Shown here piece after piece: positions 13,221-24,174 of a DNA stretch of 28,368 bases (position 1 is its first letter; each line of letters starts with the position of its first letter). Location: positions 1 through 28,368 of the forward strand of contig RCAB01000664.1 in assembly GCA_003640385.1 (NCBI GenBank). The letters run 5' to 3'. The stretch comes from Setaria digitata (lineage: Eukaryota > Nematoda > Chromadorea > Rhabditida > Setariidae). The position numbers and the translations under genes were made by a program. The notes under the pieces are model-generated. The model was not told the origin of the DNA and did no database searches. It worked only from the letters and a program-made list of their open reading frames with translations.

Positions 13221-13580
13221 GTCTTCTCGAGATTCTACCATAAAATGTTTCCTTATTTCAGTCTTCTCGAGATTCGGCCATAAAATGTGTTCTTACTTCA
13301 GTCTTCTCGAGATTCTGCCATAAAATGTCTTCTTATTTCAGTCTTCTCGAGATTCGGCCATAAAATGTGTTCTTATTTCAGTCTCCTCGAGATTCGGCCA
13401 TAAAATGTGTTCTTACTTCAGTCTTCTCGAGATTCCGCCATAAAATGTTTCCTTATTTCAGTCTTCTCGAGATTCTGCCATAAAATGTTTTCTTATTTCA
13501 GTCTTCTGGAGATTCTGCCATAAGATATCTTCTTATTTCAGCCTTCTCGAGATTCTGCCACAAAATGTCTTCTTATTTCA
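13221..13580. repeat. 40-bp minisatellite, nine exact-length tandem copies
   Basis: Nine head-to-tail units of exactly 40 bp start at 13221, 13261, 13301, 13341, 13381, 13421, 13461, 13501 and 13541, with no indels between copies. Each begins with a GTCTTCTCGAG-like block and ends in CTTATTTCA or CTTACTTCA, so most unit junctions create TTATTTCAG, a nematode 3' splice-site look-alike. The core TCTCGAGA is palindromic; unit 8 has CTGGAG in place of CTCGAG. Units differ mainly at positions 16-18 and 28-31. Units 2, 4 and 5 share CGG and GTGT variants, and units 1 and 6 share TTTCC, hinting at duplication of blocks of units. Because 40 is not a multiple of 3 and each unit carries TAA, the array cannot encode a repeat protein. 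It does not look like the known filarial HhaI or O-150 satellites as I remember them. Confidence 0.95.
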
Positions 13581-15975
13581 CAGTTTCAGAAACTAACTTC
13601 AGAGTAGAGAACGAAGATAAATAAACATTTTGTTAAAAGAACAAAAGAATGGAATGCCTTCCTTCCTTCTCCTTCCAATGGATGGGTCGTGCGAAGCAAA
13701 AAATTACAAACCTCCGAATTACTTTTGAAAATCACGTATTTTCCAAAAATTCACAAATTTGTTAAAATTTGATTTTTTTTCGGTACAAAAATTTCGTGAC
13801 AGTGAAAAGAAAATGGTCCTCCCTGTACCGTTTTCGGCATTTTGCGAGTACATTCTACATTTCTAACCTCTTTGTCTCTTCATAAAAACTGTTGTTGATT
13901 AATTTTTCTGGAGAATTTGTTTCAAAAATTACCAGAAGAAAAAAAAAAAAAAAAAAAAAAAAACGAGAAATTCATCGATACTGTATGATTAAGTCGAAAA
14001 TGGCTTTCTTTGAGGATACGTTGACTATAAAAGTGCGTGAATGCTTATAAACGTACGTGGATTACTTTAGCCTATTAAGTAATCTTCTTTAATTCACTCA
14101 ACTTTCCCATCAACATAGTATTATTTTCACGGTTATTGTTTGCTTCACTAATGCTATGTTTGGAATTAATTTCATAAACAATAAGTATTTATTGAAAAAA
14201 AAGTAACTAGCAGAAGTAATTATCAGTGAATTTCACTCAATCAGAAATTATTGAACGAAACTCACAGTATTCTTTATCACTTTTTTATTTCTGTCTTTAT
14301 TGGATAAAGTGATATAACAAATGAACAGTTATAGAGTAAGTAATATTTGTCTTTTCTTTGTATTTAACATATGAAATTTCGACAGCCTACTGATAAATTT
14401 TCAACCGCATAATCGATTTCTGTCATTTTTAGGACATCGAATGATAATGTCCGTTTTATATTTCGTTTTTATCACTAATAAAATTCTGCTCGCAAATTAG
14501 CAATTTACTTTCCTATATTTTTGCATGTGCTTACTCTTCGTAAAATTTACTTAATGATAAAAAATTGATTTTGAGCTAACCATGCAATATGTAGAAAATG
14601 ATATTCATTATCTAATTGCAAGTAAATGAGTAACGACATTGAAGCAAATCAGCCTAATGATTGTTCAAGAATAAAACAAATGTTTTTTTTTTTTTTGAAC
14701 AATTTCTGCTTTCACAAACTAATATCTACATAAGTAGAAGATTTAGCATTAAAGGCTAACTTCTACTGGAAGCTTGAACGATGGAAATTTTTTTTTTTTG
14801 CAGTGATGTCTTTCTTAAATTGTGGTACTAAATAATTATCATTAATTTCTTCTTTTCAGAAGCTATGGAAATTCGAAACATTGAAAACTACCGCAATTGG
14901 AAAACTAATTAAGAAATGCTGCAAAAATTGGAATTTAAAAAATTGCAGAAAATTAGGTTGCCTATTTTAAAAAGCTACAAAAAGCGGAGCATAAAATACA
15001 TTAAAACACTGGGATTTCTCACTTTTCTTTTAAAGCTATAAAATTTAGAATAAATTTCGTTCGTATATATCTAAGAATATTAAATAAAATGTATATATAA
15101 TTATATATGCATATAATAATGTTTGCACGAATTTAATCGTGGTAATCAGATGTGATAATAATTCATTTTTTATTTAGTAAAACAAGCTTCTTTACACTTT
15201 TTCTTTTAATTTGTCTTTTTAAACGAACATTTAAATTTTGCATATTTGGTTATGAAATCAATTGCAACTGAAAGAGTTTATTTTTTAAAAATACCTAAAA
15301 AATGTTCGTGAGAAAAGTCTAGGCATTTTGATGATAAACATTTTAAATTATTGCTCATATACGGCCTATATAGAATGATGCCACTGAATTAAGATTTTAT
15401 ACTAAACAACACATTTAATTTCATATTTTTAAATGTAATGAATATTTTTTAAAGCACTTCACACAAGGCTAAATTGATAAAAATTTTTAGGGAAAAAAAT
15501 TAGTGCTGATTACGGTAGCACATTATTGATATGTCAAAAGAATTTTGGTGCTTAAAAAATTTAATTATGACTTTAAATCATTAAAAGATATTTAGATCAA
15601 GTGATAGTTTTAATTTTTATGCAACGCTTGTGCTACCTAAAATGCTAGCAAGTAAACAGTCGCTTTTAGAAAAGCTCATTTTACAATTTTAGGAATTGAA
15701 CTAATTAGAATGATTTTCAGATTCATCTGTAGAATCAGTAAAGTTTAATTCAGGTATTTCGACTTGTTAAAAGAAGCAAGGAATGGATAAATTTGTTTGT
15801 ATTTTTGGGAAAGAGCTGTTATTTTGCTAGGAGCACTTAGCTCTTTGATATGATTTATTTTTCCTATATTGAATGTTTTCAGGAATTAGTCTAATCAATC
15901 GTTTCTGCTCATTTATCAATTTGCATAATATCATTGGTATACATATTATTTTACTAATCAATTACTGATAAAAAG
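13581..15975. other. Gene-poor interval between the minisatellite and the 44-bp duplication
   Basis: No recognised gene. It contains A25 at 13939-13963, a 16-bp palindrome of A/T steps at 15093-15108, and a short open segment behind a good acceptor (14860-14970) that is treated as a speculative finding. The rest is unremarkable AT-rich sequence. Confidence 0.5.
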
Positions 15976-16063
15976 TTGGGTTGTTAACAATTTCATAGTA
16001 CAAAATTTTTGATTCAAAATTGGGTTGTTAACAATTTCATAGTACAAAATTTTTGATTCAAAA
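15976..16063. repeat. Perfect 44-bp tandem duplication
   Basis: Positions 15976-16019 and 16020-16063 are identical over all 44 bp, and one further base (T) matches at each end of copy. Each copy carries the 10-bp palindrome TTGTTAACAA. Perfect identity next to older diverged repeats indicates a recent slippage or unequal-exchange event, or an assembly duplication. Confidence 0.95.
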
Positions 16064-16064
16064 T

Positions 16065-19000
16065 CGCTTTCATTGCAGTTATCCTAGTATTGATCTAGGA
16101 CTTTTATATTAAATAATTAAAGTTTAATTAACGAAAATATCGTTAATTTCTGGGAAAAGTTGCTGACTAATCCATAAAAATCAGATTTTTTTTTTTAAGA
16201 AAGAGCGATTCGAAATATTTTTCGGAAAATATTGTAAGAAGACAAAATCAACGACTGTTTCATGTTCAAACCAACTTTATTTTGTCTCATAATTGGCCAA
16301 CTTTTAATTGAAATGACACTGAAATACTAATAATTTTTGGATTTGCTTTTAGAAATTGTTGATAAGCCTGAAAACTTGAAATAACCTGAATTAGAAAATT
16401 AATAAAGAAATGATTTAATATAGAGAATTATAAATTTTTGATCCTAGAAAATTAAGTGCCAGTTTTATGATAAGTACATATGGGCTTTCCGTTTTGTTTT
16501 AACTTACTGTTTTACTTCCTCTTCAATTATTTTGTTTCAATTACTTCAGCATATTTTAATTACTGAAGCTCTTCTGATATTCATTTGAATCCTTAACAGA
16601 TCGCTTCATTTCCATTCTCTCTTCCTGATCATTCATTATTCTTTCAGTTTCCTTTCCGTTTGCGAAAGTTAAATTGTTCTATTTAATCTCTCATTAATTA
16701 ATTGGGCTTTCGGTACTTAATTAGTTTTTTTTCTTAACAGACAAACACGAAAACATGCAGTAATACAGATTTTTGTTTTAAAATTTCCGACATTGATTAT
16801 CTCTTTCATTTCACTGTCATCAAGAGAATCATTTAGAAAAAAGAAAATAAAAAGACTATTATTCCGGAATTTTTGCTGCTCTTTTGTGGTATCTTAAATT
16901 TTTTAGAAAAGAAAAAAAATATGTATTTTGGATGAACTTCTCAAATGACATATTACAATTTAATTTTAATAGCTTCGTTGGATTTTAAAAAACTGCCAGC
17001 AATCTGTTTTAAAAAATACCTACAAAGTATCGAAATTTATTGCACTGAAATTATCAAACGTTGGCTGTCACCGAAAAGGACTTCATTTAATATTTCAATT
17101 TCATTTTCTTTGATGTCACACACCGAACGAAAAAGAACACGTAAAATGTTGTCATACACGTTAAATCAATTTACTTTACAATATAAAATATTAAGTCCAG
17201 AGAATCTGGATACGTGAATTCTACAGGCGTAATACTTTGTTTGCACTTTACTTAAGTGTAGTGTAGTAACATTCTTTCATATATTAAAGCTTATTAATTA
17301 TGGCAATCGTAATTTTAGATCTAATAAATGGTCATAAATAATTAGCAGTAAGAAATTTTGTACCGTTATGGAAGTTAGATGTCACATTATTGATGTGCAT
17401 TGAAAAACTATTTATTTCCATTTTATTGTTCCATTTATTCATTTTTTTTTTTTTTTTTTCTAAATTAATCAGTCTTGTGGATAGTGCCTTAATGATAGAA
17501 AAGTAATTCCCTTTAACACTTCAACAAAAAAAAAAAAAAACAAGCGAAATAGTAAAATTCAAATATTTGCGTCTAACACTCTGTGTCTTCGTGTTTCTTC
17601 GCTACAAGTACTAAGTAATTAATTCTGTTTGTGTTTTAATTAACTTACTCTCTTCCTTGATTTCATTGTAGCTTTTAATGTTGGGAATTCTCTTTTTCCG
17701 CATTTTTTCTAACAAAAATTTATATGAAAATGTTATAGTAATGAATGAAAATAAAAATACAAAAGGTTTATTCAACAAATGATCTGTAAAATTTTAAATT
17801 CAACAATATCTTTTTTATCATTCTCTTTGATGCATTCGATGACTTAAACAAAAATTTATTATTTGATTATTTTCTTCATTTGAAACTGTTTTAGCTATAA
17901 TCAAAGTAACTCATTTGTTTGAAAAAAAAAAAACATTTCAAATTTTAACTTTGAGAAAAAAGACATTAACTTAACTTTAGCTGTGACAGAACTGGAAACT
18001 ACAATGGAATGTTTTTTGAAGTAGCATCAAGCGGAAGCAGAAAGTGCAAAAATTCATCAGTAAATACTTGTGAATTTATTTTACTTACCATATGAAATAA
18101 ACTAATCATTTGTCTTTTGATGATTTAAAAAAAAACTTTTCATCTAGTAAAATTTACTTTGCTGCTAGCTTATGACATTACCGGAAATGTAGTGTCTCCA
18201 AAAATAATATCAAGCGGAAACAGGAAGTACAGAAATTTTCACTCTGTGCATACAAAAATCTAGTTTTTTTTTCTCGTCAATTAGTTAGATATGAATAAAG
18301 TTACAAATATTAATCAATTTGTGAGTTTTTTTTTCCTTAAACTTTTTGGTTTAATTTCTTGATTTTTTTTTAAAATCCAGACTATTTTCTTCGAAACAAT
18401 CTTTTAGATTGTTTGTAAAAATTTAATTTGTACGACAGGCTAGCAAAGTGTCTTGATAAAAATACTGGAAATATTTCGCAAAAACTCCAGTACACATCAG
18501 GAATTGATTGGTGAGGCTAATTGTTATAAAATACTGACTACCTACTGGTGGAATAAATGAAGTGAAGGAGATGAAATTTGATTTGAATTTGATATTGGTG
18601 AGTTCTTTTTTTTTTTTTTTTTTCATTTCACACAAGGCAAATTTCTGCTTAACAAAAGTAAGCACACATATTTCTAATTTTCAAAAAAAAAAACAATAAA
18701 ATGGCTGTATATATCTTTTATTTGATATTTCAATGAATTACTTTGCTCTAGCAAAATTTAATCTAATTCAATTCCAAATTTTAAGACACTGTGCAGGCCA
18801 ACAAAAAACGAAATCATCATCAGAATCATTCAACAAATTGCAAGAAAAAGGAAAAGGAAAAGTTTGTGATGCAAAAAAAAGATTGATATTGGCATATCTT
18901 TCAAAATTCTCAGTTTCACAGTTTATATTTCAATTTTTTGTTATAATTCTGAAATTTAAATGAAAATTATATCATCTCAAACGGAAGAAATAGCTTCAAG

Positions 19001-20850
19001 AATGGTTTTAAGTGCATTTTTTCTCTTTTTTCCCTTTTTTTTTTTTTTCAATTGCTGTTCAAAAGGCCATAACCTTCTGCTATTGCTAGTGAATGCTTTT
19101 CGTTTACAGTTTTTATCTTTATTAATTAATATCTGTTTTAATTTTATTTCCACTCTTTCTTTCATCTTTTTTATTTCAAATATATACCATTTATTTTTAA
19201 AAAGAAAAAACAATAAAAATTAATGGATAATGAAGAAGAGCTAACGGAAAATAACAGTTACAAGAGGAGCTGCATGGGCTTATTTCAAGTTTTATTACAA
19301 TCTAAATAATACCGTTAATTTTGGTAATTTTAAATTTTTGCAACACTTAACTTCTAGATTACTTTAAAATGCCTTATTTTTTTTTATGACAATGCTGTCA
19401 TGAAGTCACATCTTAATTTTTTATAACACTTTATTTTTATAATGCATCATAATAATTAGTTTCTTTTTCAGACTTTTAGTAATATAACTTGAAATTTAAC
19501 CATTCCAAAGAATTGCTTCAATGTGTTCTTAATTCATTTAATTGTTTAATTTTTAATAATACTATAAATACTAATTAAAAACTACGGCAAGGATATTTCT
19601 TCTTTTAATCGTTCGAATCAACAACATTCTAAATTTTGTTGAAAAATTATCTGAACGGATAATTCAGACTGACAAACTTTTGCTAATTACCAAAGATGCT
19701 TTCAGTGGCATCATTGCAAGAGTTGATTAGAATATTCCCGACTTCATTTTGCTAAGAAAAATAAACTTTATTCAATTAAAACAAAAAATATGTTCGTTCT
19801 GTTCCGCTGTTGATCTCATCGATATGTTTTCAAAGGAAAGGAATTTAAAACTAAACTACATTTAATTGAACTTTGGAGCTTCTTTTTTCGCATTCTTTTT
19901 CATTTGCTCAGCAGCAACTATGCTGATTTGCAGAATGCCACTTGCTAATTAACTTTTCTATTACTTTTACTATCATATATTAAGAAACAAAGCAATAAAA
20001 AAGTCTTCCCTCTTACCTTCCTGAATTTACATTTCACTAAATTTCCTTAAGCCAGCTTAATCAAATTAGTACAGCAAAATTGATATAGACTGTTTTTCGA
20101 GAAAAAAATTATATCACAAATGCTTTTCAAGCAATTTTTTTAGTGATTACTTACATATATTACAGTTTTTAAAAAAGCCGCATTAACATGTCAGCAAGTA
20201 AATTGATTGTGGAAGATATCTCTCCCCAAAATTGGCACTAATGAATATTAGCAGCAAAATTGTGCTAATTATACCGTCAACCAACCGTTGGTTATCACTT
20301 TCTTACCGTCTAATTTGATCCGTTCATAATTTAGTTTTTCATGCATCTGACCAGTTAGTTACTCGTTATCAGAACTGATAAAGCAGCAGTTCACACGCTT
20401 AATCGGGTGTACTTTTGCAGTATTAAGTGAAGTGAAAAAGCAGTTGCAAGAATAATTTTAATCTTTGAACACAAATGTTCAACATTTTTCAATCGATTTA
20501 TTTTTGTCTCATACTTTACGCCTGTTCCTTTCTTTCAAACCGATTTTTTCTTTTTTTTTTGGTTTTTGAGGGGGAAAAATTTGAGAATTTAGCGATTTTT
20601 TTGATTAGAACAGCATTCAGAATTAGTTTGAAAATTTTCATTTTTCTTTCTTTTTTACACACACAATCAGAAGTTTGTCGAGAAGAAGTTTCTCGATGTG
20701 TCCGTGAGTTTTTTTTTTTTTTTTTTTTTTTGGAAATCCATCCTTTATGAATGTCGAGAATTCATTCCAGAAATATCTGGGAATCTTCAAAATTCAAATA
20801 AAACCAGATTTTCTTTTTCGAAAAAGAAAAATCGAAAACGAAATTTTCAT
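16065..20850. other. Gene-poor AT-rich interval, right part
   Basis: No gene recognised. Open frames at 16945-17217, 18733-18963 and 18960-19223 show no family motif, no supporting splice structure and no base composition differing from their surroundings. Long T-runs include T23 at 20709-20731. A diverged direct repeat lies at about 17968-18237 and is listed separately. Confidence 0.5.
17968..18237. repeat. Diverged direct repeat, two copies about 183 bp apart
   Basis: A 29-bp block starting at 18026 (ATCAAGCGGAAGCAG...) recurs at 18209 with four mismatches, all A/G transitions. Weaker similarity extends upstream, around TGACAGAACTGGAAA in copy 1 and TGACATTACCGGAAA in copy 2. The GC of the block exceeds its surroundings. 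The full extent was judged by eye; the outer limits are approximate. Confidence 0.6.
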
Positions 20851-20863
20851 TTGATCAATTTAT

Positions 20864-21850
20864 TTATGTCGTTCCAAAATGCCGCGGATACTTCCAACTA
20901 CTCATCCAAACGTCCGTATGCGCTATATGCGTGCTATGCGTGATAACGTCTGTCTGCAACACACACTGAGATGGGCCAACGTGAAATGCGTCATTTTTGT
21001 TCAAATCAAACCCTGATGAAGTACCCAAAGCTCCATATTTCACAAAGTGATAGTGAGAAGCAAACCACATCACTTTTCCAGTGGTCTCATCCATTTTGTG
21101 TCATGGATTTCCTTTCCTCCGCATCAAGATTTATTCACCCCAGTGCATACCTCCGGTAACTCCCAGATTCTCATCTGTATTTCTCGGTATTCTCCTGCGC
21201 TAAATGATTTCAACCATCCAACTGCAACATTATAGCGAGCGATATGATAAAGTAACAAATAAACGCTGCCATTGTCAAAGTGGCTACAACAGCCTAACGG
21301 GTATTTTAAGCCGATGATCGATTACTGTTATTTGGTTGTAGGGAATTTACTGTTTTATTTCTGGGACGGGTAAATGTTTCAGTGAAGTTGGTAAGGGTTG
21401 GTGGTAAAAGTACGGGTAACGGATTAGTGCTAGAGATGAGTGAAGGGCAGGAAAAGTAGGACTGGGGAAAAGATGACGACAGACGTGACTAGGTAAGATA
21501 AAAGTTATGAGAAGCAGGTGGACATAATGTGAAATGTTGAAGTACTGACGAACTGCTGAAATATTTCATGGGAAACAGAACAAGTTTGACTTGACTGTAA
21601 ATGAGATATAGGAACAAGAAAATAGTGCGTTTGTTTGGAGTGCGGGAAAGATTGATAAGATTCTGCGGGAAAGTGCGTTGGTTTAATTAGTTCTGAAGAA
21701 AATAGGAGAGAAGGAAAAGAGTGCAAGAACTGATGAGAGAAAGAACGATGATCAATGGAGGTAACGCTAGCAGAGGTTGAAAAGAAATATTTGGAGAGCG
21801 GGAGAAGCGCAAATCTGTCCATCGTAATTGAATTAAGTAAATTGAAACAC
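20864..21850. other. GC-richer island with a GC-skew flip near 21.28 kb
   Basis: This is the least AT-rich non-exonic part of the window. On the + strand, two sample rows at 21061-21180 contain 36 C and 14 G. Two sample rows at 21361-21480 contain 47 G and 10 C, with strong purine bias continuing to about 21800. The bias changes sign around 21.24-21.34 kb. Open frames of 60-115 codons occur on both strands but none resembles a known protein. The + strand half holds a good donor-like AG|GTAAGA at 21491-21496. A divergent, possibly non-coding, transcription unit or an unusual regulatory island would both fit. Confidence 0.5.
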
Positions 21851-24026
21851 ACGGCTCACCTGTCCCGCAAACGCTAGGTTCGGGTACAAATTGCTAATGC
21901 TTCCGGATTGCCACTGTAAAATTATGCGATTAAGGGCGCATTTTCGAGTTTGTGGATTTTAAACTTGATTGAATTTCATTTTACTAACCTCTTCTGTAGG
22001 CTTTTGGGACTTGGGTAAAGTCGAAGTTGAAAATTAAGTCGAAGATGAACAAATTTGAGTAAGATGGAGCTTGGAAAATAAGTTGGAAATGTGTTTACTC
22101 TATGATTGACTTCAATAAAAACTTTTATTAAATTGTTATCGCAAATTGGGAGTTTTATGATGTTCGTTGGAAAGTATTGCTTATATATTAATAATCTTTT
22201 CAACGAACCAACAGTTCTACTTCTAATTTCGCTACAGTAGTGTTTTAAAAGAAATGTATATCGAACATAAGAATAATACCGTATAAATTACTTTCATAGG
22301 ATAACTCCATCTAAATTTTTCTTCCATCTAATAAATCTTAATATGTCTGGAAGACAAATGATACTCAGTTTACTTTCCCAAAATATGCTTAAATTTCTTC
22401 TACATAGGAGAGTGCACTTTGACAAGGTAAATTAAGTAAATAAGTAATTTTATCAGCTGATTTGATTAAATAATGATGATAGAGTTGAAGATATGATTAG
22501 GTATAATTATAATAATAACATTAATATCTTTTCGTTTAGATGTAATGTGTGAATTTTTACAAAAAGCTTAATGCTAAATAAAGTTAAAGAGAAAGATAAA
22601 TTAATACTTTTATTATTATTGGTACTTAATTACTTAGCTAAAAAAGACAGCAAAATTTTCGTCTTCACCACTCGTTTGTCGATGGCTAGGATATAATTAA
22701 TTATGCGGCCGAAAACAGTTTGGAGAAATCTTTTAGTAAGATTAGTGAAAATGAATAACAAAAAATATAGAGTGAGAAAAGGAAAAAAAAAAAAAGGGTA
22801 AAAAAATGGTATGTTTCTGTCGGAATAGGATGATATGGTTTTCATATTTATCAACAAGGTACAGGCTAATGAAATTTCTAATTGCTTTCTATGTCATCGA
22901 CCAGTCGGGAGTCCTTTTTTTTTTTTTAAAAATAAGATTTCTGAGTGTTAACTCAGGCCATAATTCTGGTCTCATCAGTTCCATAATTTAAGATTGATGA
23001 AGTTGCTGAGTGAGTAATATCCAACTATTTCCGAATAAATGACTCTTTCAGGCTTTTTTTTTTTTTTAGGTAATGCTGACAATTGAATATTATGAACAAA
23101 ATTTAGAATAAACTTAATAACACTAAACTAATTGGTGTTTTTGCCTGCGTACATATATCGATATTGAGCGTGACCACAGAAGTTCCAAACAGAAAGTTAA
23201 GGCTTCTTTGAAAGTCTGCTAGCTAGTTATAGGTTCAGATAAGGAAAGGTCACGTTTTGTACGGTCTGATTCGGCGCTGCAACAAAAACGTATAAAATTT
23301 AAATTTGCTAAAGCTTGTTAGTTTCCTTTTGTGACAAATCTTATCCTTCTTAAGCTTACTTTTGCTTTTTTACTGTCTATATATTTCAGTTTCTGGAATT
23401 TCCTATTTCCTCGATAAGTAAGGCGCCATTTCAAATTTGGTTGTTTATCAATTAAGTGCTAAATGAAAAAGTTATAGTATTGAAATGGTAGTACAATTAG
23501 ATACTAACAGGAAAGTATTGGTGAATGATAGAATTGTTGTAAGACGTTTTGTGATTATTATTTAATTGCGCTTGTTCGTGTTGTTCTTTCTGATGCCACT
23601 TTCAACGTATCTTCAATTTTGCTGTGTTTTTTAAAATGATTAAATTATCTGCATGGTTTATCAAAACTTTTCGAAATCACTGTTATCGGCACCTTTTAAT
23701 CCCAAAGTAATATTCTGCGCTGGCATGCACCAATTATGGATTTATTAATAAAATTTTTCTCAACTTGGTATTGAAATTATTAATATTAAGCTATGAGTTT
23801 TGTAGTGATTGTTGGTCTGGGTAGTATTTAAATTTCACATAATTGTGTACTGTCTAATTTCAAGTCCTTAAAAAAAGAAAACCATTCAGATAACGATCAA
23901 AAATATAAGTGAAATATTTTTTTTTTTTTTTTACAGAAGAAAGGATAGATAGATTTTCAAATTCTCGATTAAAAATTATAAAATCCAAGTATCAGAAGGA
24001 TGCTATATTTTACTGTAAATTAATTG
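21851..24026. other. Intergenic region immediately upstream of hif-1
   Basis: No coding exon was recognised. Compositional bias fades back to ordinary AT-rich sequence. A slightly GC-richer patch at about 23130-23420 contains two opposed CGTGACC motifs (23169-23175 on + and 23248-23254 on -). By position this stretch probably holds the hif-1 promoter; no TATA or initiator element can be fixed with confidence. Confidence 0.45.
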
Positions 24027-24036
24027 CTGTTTTCAG
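24027..24036 (+). promoter_or_regulatory. Candidate 3' splice / SL trans-splice acceptor of hif-1
   Basis: CTGTTTTCAG is a near-perfect nematode acceptor 138 bp before the hif-1 start. A second one, ending TTTTTACAG, is at 23928-23936. Which is used, and whether for a spliced leader or an upstream non-coding exon, cannot be decided from sequence. If 24036 is used, the leader begins with an ATG that opens an 11-codon upstream ORF (24037-24072). Confidence 0.4.
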
Positions 24037-24174
24037 ATGTATATTGTTAGATTGTATCTCTGCCATACTTGATATTTGTGAATATTATTTTTTTTCTCGC
24101 TTTGACAACTATCGGTGAGAATCAACAGTGCACTTATATACATATTTATTTGCTTCTGATACAAAATCTTTCGA

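Noticed and set aside
13221..13580. CRISPR-like array
   Set aside because: Direct repeats abut with no unique spacers, in a nuclear nematode context. It is a tandem minisatellite.
13221..13580. Heat-shock-element array in the minisatellite (GAA..TTC blocks around CTCGAG)
   Set aside because: The inverted GAA blocks are one base too close for the 5-bp HSE spacing.
18960..19223. Overlapping ORFs on both strands rich in Phe or Lys
   Set aside because: Products of poly(T)/poly(A) runs without recognisable motifs.
20864..21094. 76-codon minus-strand ORF with a protein-like middle (ASHYHFVKYG)
   Set aside because: No family was recognised and overlapping + strand frames are equally open in this GC-richer island. 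Kept only as part of the island finding.
21505..21852. 115-codon minus-strand open frame, Ser/Phe-rich
   Set aside because: It is the complement of a purine-rich + strand tract, which explains the Ser/Phe/Leu bias and lack of stops. No domain, signal peptide or splice context was recognised.
21878..21900. tRNA B-box-like GGTTCGGGT
   Set aside because: No A-box or cloverleaf could be drawn at the proper distance. No tRNA or spliced-leader RNA gene was recognised in the window.
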